NCBI GenBank assembly: GCA_016342755.1
Contig: JAEINS010000008.1
Location: 62,001-126,000, forward strand
Reading direction: 5' to 3'
Source: Melioribacteraceae bacterium
GTDB taxonomy: Bacteria > Bacteroidota > Ignavibacteria > Ignavibacteriales > Melioribacteraceae
DNA: 64,000 bases
Below are positions 11,712-21,705 of the stretch, piece after piece. The position numbers and the translations under genes are program-made. Positions within the stretch are counted from its first letter, which is position 1; each line of letters begins with the position of its first letter. The notes under the pieces are model-generated. The model was not told the origin of the DNA, searched no databases, and worked only from the letters and a program-made list of their open reading frames with translations.

Positions 11712-12326
11712 ATGTACAAAATTGCAGTATTTGTGACAGGGAGAGGCTCAAATCTTAGAGCCCTAATAAATTCAATTTCAGCTGACATGAAAAACGTTGG
11801 GGTATGTGCTGTTGTTAGCAGCAAACCCGGGTGTGGCGCTATTGAGTATTCCAAAGAAAAAAACATTCCATTTTATTTTATAAGCAGCACAGAAAAAGAA
11901 GGTTTTATAGATTATAAAGAGTTGAAAAAGCTTTTTATTGAGCAGGATGTTAATCTAATTGTACTTGCCGGATTTTTAAAAAAAATACCGGAAGATTTTA
12001 TTGAAGCTTTTGAAAACAGAATTATAAATATACATCCGGCGCTTTTACCTTCGTTTGGCGGTAAAGGTATGTTTGGAATGAATGTACATAAAGCTGTATT
12101 TGAAAAATCAGCACAAATTTCCGGACCAACGGTTCATTTTGTTGATAAAGTTTATGATAACGGAAAAATAATTGCCCAGAGAACTGTGGATATTTCCAAA
12201 GTTGAAACTCCGGAGCAAATAGCGGAATTGGTTCTTAAAGAAGAACATAAACTACTTCCGTTTGTTGTTAAAAAATTTTCTGAAAATAAAATTGAAATAA
12301 AAAATAATAGAGTTTATATAAATTAA
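11712..12326 (+). CDS. purN: phosphoribosylglycinamide formyltransferase
   Basis: A 204-aa cytoplasmic enzyme of purine synthesis that transfers the formyl group of 10-formyltetrahydrofolate to GAR. It opens with FVTGRGSNLRALI (phosphate site) and carries the catalytic Asn-His pair in NIHPALLPSFGGKGMFG and the Asp in HFVDKVYDNGKIIAQ. Length is normal. purH follows 12 bases later, so these two purine genes lead an operon that runs on into the mre genes. Confidence 0.96.
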   Translation: MYKIAVFVTGRGSNLRALINSISADMKNVGVCAVVSSKPGCGAIEYSKEKNIPFYFISSTEKEGFIDYKELKKLFIEQDVNLIVLAGFLKKIPEDFIEAFENRIINIHPALLPSFGGKGMFGMNVHKAVFEKSAQISGPTVHFVDKVYDNGKIIAQRTVDISKVETPEQIAELVLKEEHKLLPFVVKKFSENKIEIKNNRVYIN

Positions 12327-12338
12327 GCGAGAAATTAA

Positions 12339-13856
12339 TTGAAAAAGTTTGCTTTAATAAGTGTGTCTGATAAAACCGGAGTTGTTGAACTTGCTAAAAA
12401 GCTAGCTGAAAAAGGTTATGAAATTTTAGCAACCGGCAATACAGGAAAGATGATTGCCGAAAGCGGTATTAAATGTTTAGAAGTTTCTGAATATACTTCT
12501 TTCCCGGAAATTTTTTCCGGAAGAGTTAAAACTTTACAGCCTACTATCTTCGGCGGTATTTTGATGAGACGTGATGAAGAGAATGATAGGAAACAGGCAG
12601 AAGAAAACAATGTAAATCCTATTGATGTAGTTGTTGTAAATCTTTATCCGTTCCCCGAAGTTGTAAAAAGGGAAGATATTGATCTTCAGACTAAAATTGA
12701 AAATATTGATATTGGCGGACCTAGTTTAATTAGAGCGGCTGCAAAAAATTATAAATATGTCTCGGTTCTAACAAATCCGACTCAGTATGAAAGTTTTATA
12801 ACTGAGCTTGAAAATGGTGAAGTTACTCTTGAAACAAGGGAATTGCTTGCAGGAGCCGCATTTGCGCATACTTCTTTTTACGATACATTAATCGCGAATT
12901 ATTTTGAAGAACAATTCAAACAGCCTAAAACAGATATCAGAATAAATCTAAAATTACAGAACGAATTAAGATATGGCGAAAACCCGCATCAGAAGGCGTT
13001 TTTAGCTGGTGACTTTTATGATTATTACGAAATTCTTCATGGAAAAGAATTATCGTATAATAACATAATAGATTTAGATGCTGCGGTTAATTTAGTTCTT
13101 GAGCTCGATCCAAATTCTTGTTCAATTATTAAACATACAAATCCAGCCGGTGCCGCTACAAGAGATAATGTATATGATGCATATTTGGAAGCACTTTCAT
13201 GCGATCCGGTTTCTTCTTTTGGCGGTATAGTTGCCTTTAATGAACCAGTTGATGTTAAGACCGCTGAAAAACTAAATGATATTTTCTTAGAAATAATTGC
13301 CGCACCGGAATACTCCGATGAGGCTTTAGAAGTTTTGAAAAAGAAAAAGAACCGCAGATTAGTGAAAATTTTAAAATCTGAGGTTGAAGGCGGATATCAG
13401 GTTAAATCAGTTTCTGGCGGTTTGATTGCTCAGGATAAAGATATTTCGAAACTAAATGATGAAAATCTGAGATTAGTTACTTCGCGAAATTATACTGAAG
13501 ATGAATTGGCTGAACTTAAATTTGCCTGGGTTGTTTGTAAGCATACAAAATCGAATGCAATTGTTTATACTAAAAATAGAAAAGCTATAGGTGTTGGTGC
13601 TGGTCAGATGTCAAGAATTGATTCGGCAAAAATAGCTGCTTCTAAAGCTGCTGAACACGGACATGATATAAATGGTGCAGTTGCTGCATCGGATGCTTTT
13701 TTCCCATTTGCGGATGGTTTAGAAGAATTAGCTTCAAAGGGAGTTACAGCTGTAATTCAGCCTGGCGGCTCAGTTAGAGATGATGAAGTTATAGAAGCCG
13801 CTAATAATCATAATTTAGCGATGTTATTCACTGGAATTAGAAACTTTAAACACTAA
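12339..13856 (+). CDS. purH: bifunctional AICAR formyltransferase / IMP cyclohydrolase
   Basis: The 505-aa enzyme performs the last two steps of IMP synthesis. The N-terminal MGS-like cyclohydrolase domain (about 1-140) shows SVSDKTGVVELA and SGRVKTLQPTIFGGIL, and the formyltransferase domain has LRYGENPHQKA, KHTNPAGAA and SSFGGIVAFN, ending with QPGGSVRDDEVI. The start is TTG, 12 bases after purN. mreB begins six bases after the purH stop, which ties purine synthesis to the cell-shape genes in one transcript. Confidence 0.97.
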   Translation: MKKFALISVSDKTGVVELAKKLAEKGYEILATGNTGKMIAESGIKCLEVSEYTSFPEIFSGRVKTLQPTIFGGILMRRDEENDRKQAEENNVNPIDVVVVNLYPFPEVVKREDIDLQTKIENIDIGGPSLIRAAAKNYKYVSVLTNPTQYESFITELENGEVTLETRELLAGAAFAHTSFYDTLIANYFEEQFKQPKTDIRINLKLQNELRYGENPHQKAFLAGDFYDYYEILHGKELSYNNIIDLDAAVNLVLELDPNSCSIIKHTNPAGAATRDNVYDAYLEALSCDPVSSFGGIVAFNEPVDVKTAEKLNDIFLEIIAAPEYSDEALEVLKKKKNRRLVKILKSEVEGGYQVKSVSGGLIAQDKDISKLNDENLRLVTSRNYTEDELAELKFAWVVCKHTKSNAIVYTKNRKAIGVGAGQMSRIDSAKIAASKAAEHGHDINGAVAASDAFFPFADGLEELASKGVTAVIQPGGSVRDDEVIEAANNHNLAMLFTGIRNFKH

Positions 13857-13862
13857 GGTAAT

Positions 13863-14888
13863 ATGGGATTTTTTAATATTTTTTCTACAGACGTTGCAAT
13901 GGATTTGGGTACAGCAAATACTCTTATATATGTTAAAGGACGTGGTATAGTTCTAAATGAGCCTTCTATTGTTGCCTTTGATAGAAATACAAAACGTATA
14001 ATAGCTTTAGGAAATAAAGCTAAAGAAATGCAGGGTAGAGAACATAGAGAGATTAGAGTTTCCAGACCTATGCGTGACGGTGTTATTGCTGATTTCGAGA
14101 TTGCTGAAGGTATGATTCGTGCGTTCATTAAAAGAAGCAGCAGTGGAGCTCTTTCTAATAGAAGAATTGTAATCGCAATTCCTAGCGGCGTCACTGAAGT
14201 TGAAAAGCGTGCGGTTCGTGATAGTGCCGAACATGCGGGTGCTAAAGAAGTTCATCTTGTGGCTGAACCGATGGCAGCGGCTATTGGTGTAGGTATTGAA
14301 GTTGAAGCTCCGGTTGGCAATATGATAATTGATATTGGCGGCGGAACAACTGAAATTGCAGTTATAGCTTTATCGGGCATTGTTAATGAAGAATCTATTA
14401 GAATTGCCGGTGATGAAATGAACAATGCTATAATGCAATTCTTCAAAAAAAATTATAATCTGCTTATTGGTGAAAGAACTGCTGAATCAATTAAATGTGA
14501 GGTCGGTTCTGCTGTTCCATTAAAAGAAGAAATTACAATTCAGGTTAAGGGTAGAGATCTTATTGGTGGTATTCCCAAAACGGCTGAGGTAAGTTCTGTA
14601 GAAATTAGGGAAGCTTTAAACGAAAATATAGTTCAGATTGTTGATGCTGTTAAGCAGACTCTTGAAAGAACACCGCCTGAGTTATCCGCGGATATACTTG
14701 ACCGTGGTGTTATGTTAACGGGTGGAGGGGCTTTATTAAAAGGTCTTGATGAACGTATTAGAATGGAAACAAATTTACCTGTTCACATTGCCGAAGATCC
14801 ATTAACAGCCGTTGTTAGAGGAGCTGGAAAGATAATAGATAACTTTAATAAATATTCAAAAGTTTTTATTCGAAATAGAAGATACTAA
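13863..14888 (+). CDS. mreB: rod-shape-determining actin-like protein MreB
   Basis: The 341-aa bacterial actin homolog forms membrane-associated filaments that guide the elongation peptidoglycan machinery. It has the ATPase phosphate-1 motif MDLGTANTLIYV, the phosphate-2 motif IIDIGGGTTEIAV and the adenosine motif MLTGGGALLKGLD. The N-terminal GFFNIF resembles the amphipathic tip used for membrane binding. Its stop overlaps the mreC start by one base (TAATG). Confidence 0.98.
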   Translation: MGFFNIFSTDVAMDLGTANTLIYVKGRGIVLNEPSIVAFDRNTKRIIALGNKAKEMQGREHREIRVSRPMRDGVIADFEIAEGMIRAFIKRSSSGALSNRRIVIAIPSGVTEVEKRAVRDSAEHAGAKEVHLVAEPMAAAIGVGIEVEAPVGNMIIDIGGGTTEIAVIALSGIVNEESIRIAGDEMNNAIMQFFKKNYNLLIGERTAESIKCEVGSAVPLKEEITIQVKGRDLIGGIPKTAEVSSVEIREALNENIVQIVDAVKQTLERTPPELSADILDRGVMLTGGGALLKGLDERIRMETNLPVHIAEDPLTAVVRGAGKIIDNFNKYSKVFIRNRRY

Positions 14889-15724
14889 TGCGAGGACTTT
14901 TTAAAGGTATATTTTCAAGCTTAAAAGAATATGTTGTTTTAGTTGTACTTCTCTTAGTTAGTCTATCCTTGGTTTCGTTAAATGAAAAACCGCAAATTAA
15001 AAAAGTGAGAACTTTTGCTCTTGGCGGTTTTGCTGTATTTACTTCTTTAATTCAAGATGTAACCGAGGTCTTTACCGAAACTGACGAAGTTAAAACATTA
15101 AGAACTCAAAATGCCAAATTAATGCTTCAGGTAAACCTCTTAAGACAACACGGACTTGAAAATAGAGAATTAAAAAGTTTAATGGGGTTTAAAGATACAA
15201 CCGGATATTCTTTAATTCCGGCTTCCGTAGTTTCACGCCTGGTTTCAAAATCGCAGGGAAATATTATTGTTAATGCCGGGCTTAGCGATAGTGTGAAGAT
15301 AGGCATGCCTGTTGTTAATACTAATGGATTAGTCGGTTTAATTACTGATGTTTCGGAAAGTTACTCAGTGGTAAGAACTTTGCAGAACAGTAACATGAAA
15401 TTAGCTGTTACTGACCAGAGAAGTAGTGTCCATGGTATTTTAGAGTGGAGCGGATCGCAACATATAATAAAAAATATTCCAACAACATACGATATAAAAG
15501 CTGGTGATAGAATTATTTCGTCTGAGTTTAGTACAATAATTCCTCCTAATATTCCGGTTGGAGTAATTGCTGAAAAGACAACAAATATTTCCGGTTTACT
15601 AAGCAGCATAAATGTACAATCATTTGTGGATTTTAATTCAACTAAAAATGTATTTATTTTGGATATGATTACCAGTCCGCAAATTGATTCACTAGAATTA
15701 AACTTATTGAAGAAAACTAAATGA
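14888..15724 (+). CDS. mreC: rod-shape-determining protein MreC
   Basis: A 278-aa bitopic protein of the elongasome. A transmembrane segment (about 15-27, YVVLVVLLLVSLSLV) is followed by a coiled-coil stretch (about 60-95, VKTLRTQNAKLML) and the beta-rich periplasmic domain with GLSDSVKIGMPVVNTNGLVG and the DQRSSVHGILEW region. Its position between mreB and mreD, overlapping both, confirms the assignment. MreC links MreB filaments to PBP2. Confidence 0.95.
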   Translation: MRGLFKGIFSSLKEYVVLVVLLLVSLSLVSLNEKPQIKKVRTFALGGFAVFTSLIQDVTEVFTETDEVKTLRTQNAKLMLQVNLLRQHGLENRELKSLMGFKDTTGYSLIPASVVSRLVSKSQGNIIVNAGLSDSVKIGMPVVNTNGLVGLITDVSESYSVVRTLQNSNMKLAVTDQRSSVHGILEWSGSQHIIKNIPTTYDIKAGDRIISSEFSTIIPPNIPVGVIAEKTTNISGLLSSINVQSFVDFNSTKNVFILDMITSPQIDSLELNLLKKTK

Positions 15725-16209
15725 GATTAGAATACATTTTTCCAATACTTTTATTTATTCCAATTGCAATATTACAAATGACTATTGTTCCCTTCTTAAC
15801 TTTTAGTTTTATTGCTCCCGATTTAATAATGATTTTAGTTATCTATTTTGCTCTAAGAGATGGGCAAATGTTTGGAATGGTTTTAGGTTTTGTTTTAGGT
15901 TTATTATTTGACTTGTTTTCCGGTAGCCTGCTGGGAGGTCATATGTTCGCGTATACTTTAACAGGGTTTATTGCCGGATACTTTTATAACGAGAATAAGA
16001 CTTCCTATAATATCAATTCATTTTTCTTTTTATTTATAGTATTTATTTGCGCTTCTATAGGATCAATTGCAAATTCATTTTTTAGTTCACCAGAAACAAA
16101 CATAAGTATAATCTATGTTTTGTTCGATCAGGGATTATTACCTGGGATTTATACAGCTGTAGTTGCTCTTCCAGTCGTTTTAATTAATCCGGGAAAGAGA
16201 ATGATATGA
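15721..16209 (+). CDS. mreD: rod-shape-determining membrane protein MreD
   Basis: A 162-aa inner-membrane protein made almost entirely of hydrophobic segments (about five helices), with the loosely conserved PDLIMILVIYFALRDGQ segment near residue 35 and GLLFDLFSGSLLGGH near 65. The sequence alone is poorly conserved in this family; the call rests mainly on the overlap with mreC (ATGA) and with the PBP2 gene (ATGA). Confidence 0.92.
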   Translation: MRLEYIFPILLFIPIAILQMTIVPFLTFSFIAPDLIMILVIYFALRDGQMFGMVLGFVLGLLFDLFSGSLLGGHMFAYTLTGFIAGYFYNENKTSYNINSFFFLFIVFICASIGSIANSFFSSPETNISIIYVLFDQGLLPGIYTAVVALPVVLINPGKRMI

Positions 16210-17990
16210 GTACCAATAGTTTTGGAACTCTAAATAGAAGAAGGATTTTACTCTTTTCTGTAACTGGTTTTACGGCTCTGCTTATATTTCAGCTAGTTCA
16301 GATGCAGATAATTCAACGTATTTCGTACGAAGAGAAATCGAACGAAAATAGTGTTAAATCTGTTTATGTTGATGCTCCGCGCGGAATTTTTTTTGATAGA
16401 AATAATGAAGTTATAGTAAGTAATAAACCAACCTTTAGCCTGCAAATAACTCCTTCTGAATTTGATGAATCACTAATACCTTTAATTGAAGGTGTTTTTG
16501 ATCTTGATTCGAATTATATAGAAAATATTTTTCAGACTAACCGGAGATTTCCGAAACATTTACCCAGGAAAATTAAACGGGATATAGATTTCAAATCGAT
16601 GGCATGGCTAAATGAAAATGAAGAAAAATTAGCCGGTGTTACTTATGTAGTTGATATGCAGCGTGATTATTCATTTGGTATAAAGGGTTCTCACATTTTT
16701 GGTTATACAAAAGAAATTTCTTCTCAGGATTGGAGAAAGAAAAAAGACGTTTACCAGATTGGCGATTATGTAGGCCATAAAGGAATTGAAAAAACTTATG
16801 AAGATTATTTACGGGGTGAAAGGGGAATTAAGTATTTCCTAGTCGATTCCAGGCAGAGAAGAATTGGAAGCTATCTTGATGGTAAAAATGATAAGGATTT
16901 TGCAAAAGGAAAAGATTTAGTTTTAACCATTGATAAAAAAACACAGATTGTTGCTGAGGAATCTTTTATTGGTAAAAAGGGTTCACTTATAGCTTTAGAG
17001 CCTTCAACTGGCGAAATCTTAGCTTTTGTTTCTGCCCCGTTTTATAATCTGGAAGAATTTGCGGCGGTAACTTCTCAGGATGTTTGGAATAAGCTTCAAT
17101 CGGATCCGGATAAACCCTTATTTAACCGAGCTATTATGTCGCGTATTCCTCCGGGTTCAACATCAAAAATGCTTCCGGCAATTATTGCTCTTCAGGAAAA
17201 AATTGTAACTCAATACTCTACTTATTTTTGTAACGCCGGAGTAAAGTTTGGTAATAGGTTTTTTAGATGCCACGGCGGTAAACATGGCAATATAAACATA
17301 CTTAAGGCTATTGAAGAATCTTGTAACTCATACTTTTACAGAGTAATTTTTGATATTGGATTAGACAGATGGCATGATTACGCAATTAAGTTTGGTTTTG
17401 GAGTTAAAACAGGAATTGATATTGAAAATGAAGTTTTAGGGATTGTTCCTTCAACTGATTATTATAATAACCGATTTGGAGAACGCGGCTGGACAAAAGG
17501 TGTAATGATGAATCTTGCAATTGGGCAAGGTGAATTTAATGTTACTCCAATTCAGCTGGCACAGTATGTATCTCTAATAGCCAATAATGGAAGCACGTTT
17601 TCTCCACACTTTGTAAGAGGTTATGTAGTAAGTGATAAACTAGTTCCCTTAGAATTTAAAAAAATTGAAACCGGTATTGATAAAAAGAATTTAGAACTGG
17701 TTAAAAAAGGTATGTATAATGTTGTTTGGGGAGATGACGGTACAGCTAAAAATGTGAGACTAAAAAATATTGAGATTGCAGGAAAAACCGGAACAGCCCA
17801 AAATCCTCATGGTGAAGATCATGCTTTATTTGTGGGCTTTGCGCCTTATGATAATCCTAAAATTGCTGTAGCAGTAATGGTTGAGAATGTTGGTTTTGGT
17901 TCAACACATGCAGCGCCAATTGTTAAAAACGTAATTAAAGCTTATTTAGAAAAAGTTGAAATTGCCTCGCAAGTTGAAGTTAAAAATTAG
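16206..17990 (+). CDS. mrdA: penicillin-binding protein 2 (elongation transpeptidase)
   Basis: A 594-aa class-B PBP that cross-links new peptidoglycan during elongation. One N-terminal transmembrane helix (about 14-34) is followed by the pedestal domain ([28 protein letters not shown]) and the transpeptidase domain with the active-site motif PPGSTSKM (Ser318, Lys321), SCN in EESCNSYFY, and KTGTAQ near residue 530. It overlaps mreD by ATGA and is followed 11 bases later by rodA, its glycosyltransferase partner. Confidence 0.96.
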   Translation: MSTNSFGTLNRRRILLFSVTGFTALLIFQLVQMQIIQRISYEEKSNENSVKSVYVDAPRGIFFDRNNEVIVSNKPTFSLQITPSEFDESLIPLIEGVFDLDSNYIENIFQTNRRFPKHLPRKIKRDIDFKSMAWLNENEEKLAGVTYVVDMQRDYSFGIKGSHIFGYTKEISSQDWRKKKDVYQIGDYVGHKGIEKTYEDYLRGERGIKYFLVDSRQRRIGSYLDGKNDKDFAKGKDLVLTIDKKTQIVAEESFIGKKGSLIALEPSTGEILAFVSAPFYNLEEFAAVTSQDVWNKLQSDPDKPLFNRAIMSRIPPGSTSKMLPAIIALQEKIVTQYSTYFCNAGVKFGNRFFRCHGGKHGNINILKAIEESCNSYFYRVIFDIGLDRWHDYAIKFGFGVKTGIDIENEVLGIVPSTDYYNNRFGERGWTKGVMMNLAIGQGEFNVTPIQLAQYVSLIANNGSTFSPHFVRGYVVSDKLVPLEFKKIETGIDKKNLELVKKGMYNVVWGDDGTAKNVRLKNIEIAGKTGTAQNPHGEDHALFVGFAPYDNPKIAVAVMVENVGFGSTHAAPIVKNVIKAYLEKVEIASQVEVKN

Positions 17991-18001
17991 TAGGAAGTGT
18001 A

Positions 18002-19231
18002 TTGAGAATCGGTGATAAATTACAAGATAAATTTGATTTTATAATTTTCATACCAATATTATTATTGATTGGAATGGGATTAGTTGCAATTTATAGTTCA
18101 ACATTAAATCATCCAACAGCGAGTGGTAATTTTAATAAACAGGCTGTTTTTTTAATTGTTGCCCTGGGTGCTTTTTTTGTCACTTATTTTTTACCTCCCC
18201 AGACTTTTAGAATATTGGCATTACCTTCTTATATAGGCACGCTGGTTCTGTTAGGATTGGTTATAGTTGTGGGGCGCGAGATTAAAGGAGCCAGCAGCTG
18301 GATTAACATTGGACCATTCGGGTTTCAGCCTTCTGAGTTTGGTAAAATTACTCTCATCCTTTTTATGGCGCATTTTCTGGGCAATAGCCGTAGAGATATA
18401 AACAGACTTAAAGATCTCTCGGCCGCCTTAGCAATCGGATTTACTCCAATCATGCTTATTTTATTGCAGCCAGATATGGGAACCGCAATTGTATATATTT
18501 TTATATCACTTGTTTTAATTTTCTGGAGCGGTATAAGTCTCTTCAGTTTATTTGTTGTACTATCTCCCGGAATTGTTACATTTGCCTCAATTTTTGGCTC
18601 ATATAATTTTATAGCTGTGTTATGCTTAGTAATAATCGCATTAATCTTCTTCAAAAGAAATTTGTTTACAAGTGCTACAATATTTGTAGTTAATTTAGCC
18701 GCGGGATTTTTCTTCGATTATGGTTTTCAATTATTGAAGCCACACCAGCAAAAAAGGATTGAAACATTTATTGATCCTTCGGCTGATCCACTAGGATCGG
18801 GGTACAATGCACTTCAGGCAAAAGTTGCAATTGGCTCTGGAGGATTATTTGGCAAAGGGTTCTTAGAAGGAAATCAAACACAGCTTAGTTTTATACCCGA
18901 ACAATGGACTGACTTTATTTATTGTGTGGTTGGTGAAGAGTTCGGTTTCATTGGAAGTTTGCTAGTTGTTATTCTTTTTGTTGTTGTATTACTGCGATTA
19001 ATAAAACTTACTACTTATACAAAAGATAATTTTAATAGTTTAATTTTGATTGGGATTTTTGCTTATTTATTTGTCCACTTTAGTATAAATATTGGGATGA
19101 ATGTTGGTATAACTCCGGTAATTGGTGTTCCTCTTCCATTTTTAAGTTATGGCGGAAGTTCACTTTTGGTAAATATGTTTTTAATTGGAATTGTGTTAAA
19201 TATATATAGAAACAGAAAACAGTATACATAA
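18002..19231 (+). CDS. rodA: rod-shape-determining SEDS glycosyltransferase RodA
   Basis: A 409-aa polytopic membrane protein of the SEDS family, which polymerises lipid II into glycan strands together with PBP2. Diagnostic segments are [31 protein letters not shown] (with the essential Asp), [13 protein letters not shown] and, near the end, [15 protein letters not shown]. The start is TTG 18002 after an AGGAAG ribosome site. The gene closes the mre block, and pyrF follows 19 bases later. Confidence 0.97.
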   Translation: MRIGDKLQDKFDFIIFIPILLLIGMGLVAIYSSTLNHPTASGNFNKQAVFLIVALGAFFVTYFLPPQTFRILALPSYIGTLVLLGLVIVVGREIKGASSWINIGPFGFQPSEFGKITLILFMAHFLGNSRRDINRLKDLSAALAIGFTPIMLILLQPDMGTAIVYIFISLVLIFWSGISLFSLFVVLSPGIVTFASIFGSYNFIAVLCLVIIALIFFKRNLFTSATIFVVNLAAGFFFDYGFQLLKPHQQKRIETFIDPSADPLGSGYNALQAKVAIGSGGLFGKGFLEGNQTQLSFIPEQWTDFIYCVVGEEFGFIGSLLVVILFVVVLLRLIKLTTYTKDNFNSLILIGIFAYLFVHFSINIGMNVGITPVIGVPLPFLSYGGSSLLVNMFLIGIVLNIYRNRKQYT

Positions 19232-19250
19232 AATATAGAGTGAGAATGGG

Positions 19251-20066
19251 ATGAATTCAATTGAAAAGCTGACTAAAAAGTTAAATGATAATAAACATAT
19301 TTGTGTAGGACTTGATACTGACATAAATAAAATACCAAAGCATTTATTAAATGAAGTTAACCCTGTGTTTGAATTTAATAAAGCTATTATTGAAAATACT
19401 TCGGACGATGCGACCTGTTATAAAATTAATTTAGCGTTTTACGAAAGAGACGGAGTTGCCGGATTAGAAAATCTGGAAAAAACATTAGAGTTAATTCCTG
19501 AGGATGTTTTTGTAATTGGCGATGCAAAACGAGGTGATATTGGGAATACATCGGATATGTATGCAAAATCGATTTATGAACATTTTAAGTTTGATAGTAT
19601 TACACTTCATCCTTATATGGGATACGATTCTGTACAGCCATTTTTAGAATATGAAGATAAAATTAATTTTATTCTTGCATTAACTTCAAATAAGGGAAAT
19701 GCTGATTTTGAAAAACAGCTGCTGCAAGATGGATCATACTTATTTCAAAAAGTAATTAAAACCGTTAATAGCTGGAACGGGAAAAAGAATTGCGGCATTG
19801 TTTTTGGCGCAACTAATCCGCAAGAGCTTGAAGAGAATGTTGAAACATTTGAAGATTTATTTGTACTGTTACCGGGTGTTGGGGCACAAGGTGGAAGTTT
19901 AGAAGATGTTGCAAAAACTTTTTCTAAAAAGGATAATAACAAATATATTGTAAATGTTAGCAGGGCATTATTATATGCTGATAATACTGAAAGATTTGGA
20001 GTTGTTTCTAATGAAGTATTAAAGAATTATAATAGAACAGTTTTAGAAATATTAAACAATAAATAG
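19251..20066 (+). CDS. pyrF: orotidine 5'-phosphate decarboxylase (type 2)
   Basis: The 271-aa enzyme converts OMP to UMP, the last step of pyrimidine synthesis. It carries CVGLDTD near the start, the catalytic motif VIGDAKRGDIGNTS around residue 90, LHPYMGYDSVQPF, and the phosphate loop LLPGVGAQGG, all in the arrangement of the longer type-2 family. Its position at the end of the purN-purH-mre-rodA block makes this operon a joint nucleotide and cell-wall unit. Confidence 0.96.
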   Translation: MNSIEKLTKKLNDNKHICVGLDTDINKIPKHLLNEVNPVFEFNKAIIENTSDDATCYKINLAFYERDGVAGLENLEKTLELIPEDVFVIGDAKRGDIGNTSDMYAKSIYEHFKFDSITLHPYMGYDSVQPFLEYEDKINFILALTSNKGNADFEKQLLQDGSYLFQKVIKTVNSWNGKKNCGIVFGATNPQELEENVETFEDLFVLLPGVGAQGGSLEDVAKTFSKKDNNKYIVNVSRALLYADNTERFGVVSNEVLKNYNRTVLEILNNK

Positions 20067-20103
20067 AATTTCATTTTTATAAATTTTTTTTTATTTTTCA
20101 GTC

Positions 20104-20123
20104 AGCAGGTATTTTTCCTGCTG
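20104..20123 (+). terminator. short hairpin in the pyrF-DUF2851 gap
   Basis: AGCAGG (20104-20109) and CCTGCT (20118-20123) form a 6-bp stem after a T-rich tract. No T-run follows it on the plus strand, so it may be a weak terminator of the operon or a leader structure of the next gene. Confidence 0.35.
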
Positions 20124-20161
20124 AATTTGGTTTGGGGCTATTCAAAATATCTGAGGGTAAT

Positions 20162-21637
20162 ATGTCGAAGGTAAAGGTTTTCGAAAGTGAGCTATACAAA
20201 GTATGGACAAACAACACACAATCACAAAAATTAAAAACGTTTTCAGGTAAAGATATTATTGTTCTCGATTCAGGGAAATTTGATCCTAATTTATCGGGAC
20301 CAGATTTTAAAGATGTTAAAATACGAATTGGCAACTTAATTTATACCGGCGATGTTGAGATTGATGTTAAATATAACGACTGGTTTTCTCATGGGCACAA
20401 CATCGATAAAAAATATAATAGAGTGATTTTACACCTTTCGTTATATAATGAAAAAATGAAAAGTTTTGTTTATACTGAAAACGGCAGAAAAATTAATACA
20501 ATTTGTCTAAATAATTGTTTAGAAGAGGATATTTTAACATCATTGCAAAATAATATCTGTCCGGACAAACCAAATTCAAATAGATTAAAATGCAGTTATA
20601 ATAACGAAAACATTGGTTATGAGTTGAAAGAGAAATTTATTAAATCATTAGGAATTAAAAGATTCCAGAAAAAATGTGATAGAATATATGGCAGACTTAA
20701 GGAAATGTCTTTTCTAAAAGAAATGCACGTTAGAGAACCAATTATAAATTATCAATTTCCCGAAAGTTTTCATGAGAAAAAGTTTACCGAAAAGGATTTT
20801 AGAGATAAAACCATTTGGCAGCAATTGTTATATGAATTAGTATTTGAGGCTCTGGGATATACTGCTAATAAAAAAATAATGCTTAACCTGGCAAAGTCGG
20901 CAAATCTCTATTTCCTTCAAAAGCTGGGTTCTGATGATAGTCTGATTGAATATATTGAAAGCTCATTATTCAATATTGCGGGACTTGTTCCGGATATTCA
21001 AAATTATCCTAAAAGTGAAATATCTGATTATACCAGGAAACTGAAAACTGACTGGCAATTGATTAAACGTATTTATGATGGGAAGACATATGAAGAAACT
21101 GACTGGCACTTCTTTAAAATGAGACCGCAAAATTTTCCTACAATAAGAATGGCGGGTGGTGCCAGAATTGCGAAAGAAATAATTTATGGAAAATTGATTG
21201 AAAGAATGATTGGGAAAATTTCGAACAGTAGAAATTTAAAGGATCTTACAAATTCGCTAAAAGGATTTTTTATTATTAAAGCTGATGGATATTGGAGAAA
21301 ACATTTTATTTTTGATGATGATACAACTAATGAAATAGATTATTTTGTTGGTACAACCAGAGCTGATGAAATTGTAATAAATGTAGTACTGCCATTCTTT
21401 TCAGTTTATTTCGATATTTTTGGCGATTCGCAAAACTCGAAAAGGATATTTAAAATTTATAATTCTTATATACAAAAAGCTGATAATAAAATTGTTCGGG
21501 ATATATCGCAGGCTCTTAAGTTTAATAGCAATTCAAGAAGAACAATATATTTGCAGGGTATGCTTGAATTATATAGAAGTTATTGCTCCGTTAATAAATG
21601 CCTGGAATGTGAGATGGGGAAAATAGTTTTTAATTAG
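20162..21637 (+). CDS. DUF2851 family protein
   Basis: A 491-aa protein. I choose ATG 20162 because GAGGG stands at the proper distance before it, rather than the in-frame TTG 30 bases upstream. The N-terminal third contains GPDFKDVKIRIGNLIYTGDVEI, DWFSHGHNIDKKYNRVILH, the hallmark of DUF2851, a family common in Bacteroidota with no known function. The C-terminus has a cysteine cluster, YCSVNKCLECEMGK, that might bind a metal (inference). There is no signal peptide, so it is probably cytoplasmic. A strong bidirectional terminator follows. Confidence 0.88.
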   Translation: MSKVKVFESELYKVWTNNTQSQKLKTFSGKDIIVLDSGKFDPNLSGPDFKDVKIRIGNLIYTGDVEIDVKYNDWFSHGHNIDKKYNRVILHLSLYNEKMKSFVYTENGRKINTICLNNCLEEDILTSLQNNICPDKPNSNRLKCSYNNENIGYELKEKFIKSLGIKRFQKKCDRIYGRLKEMSFLKEMHVREPIINYQFPESFHEKKFTEKDFRDKTIWQQLLYELVFEALGYTANKKIMLNLAKSANLYFLQKLGSDDSLIEYIESSLFNIAGLVPDIQNYPKSEISDYTRKLKTDWQLIKRIYDGKTYEETDWHFFKMRPQNFPTIRMAGGARIAKEIIYGKLIERMIGKISNSRNLKDLTNSLKGFFIIKADGYWRKHFIFDDDTTNEIDYFVGTTRADEIVINVVLPFFSVYFDIFGDSQNSKRIFKIYNSYIQKADNKIVRDISQALKFNSNSRRTIYLQGMLELYRSYCSVNKCLECEMGKIVFN

Positions 21638-21666
21638 AATATAATTTTTGAAGTGATTTTAAATTT

Positions 21667-21703
21667 AAAACCTCCATGGATTAAAAAAGCCTGGAGGTTT
21701 TTT
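21667..21703. terminator. bidirectional Rho-independent terminator
   Basis: AAAACCTCCA (21667-21676) pairs with TGGAGGTTTT (21692-21701), and a run of six T follows on the plus strand with A-rich sequence on the other side. It separates the convergent DUF2851 and bifunctional-nuclease genes. Confidence 0.9.
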
Positions 21704-21705
21704 AG

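Noticed and set aside
13853-14194. 113-codon minus-strand frame opposite mreB
   Set aside because: Fully covered by mreB; no ribosome site and composition unlike a real protein.
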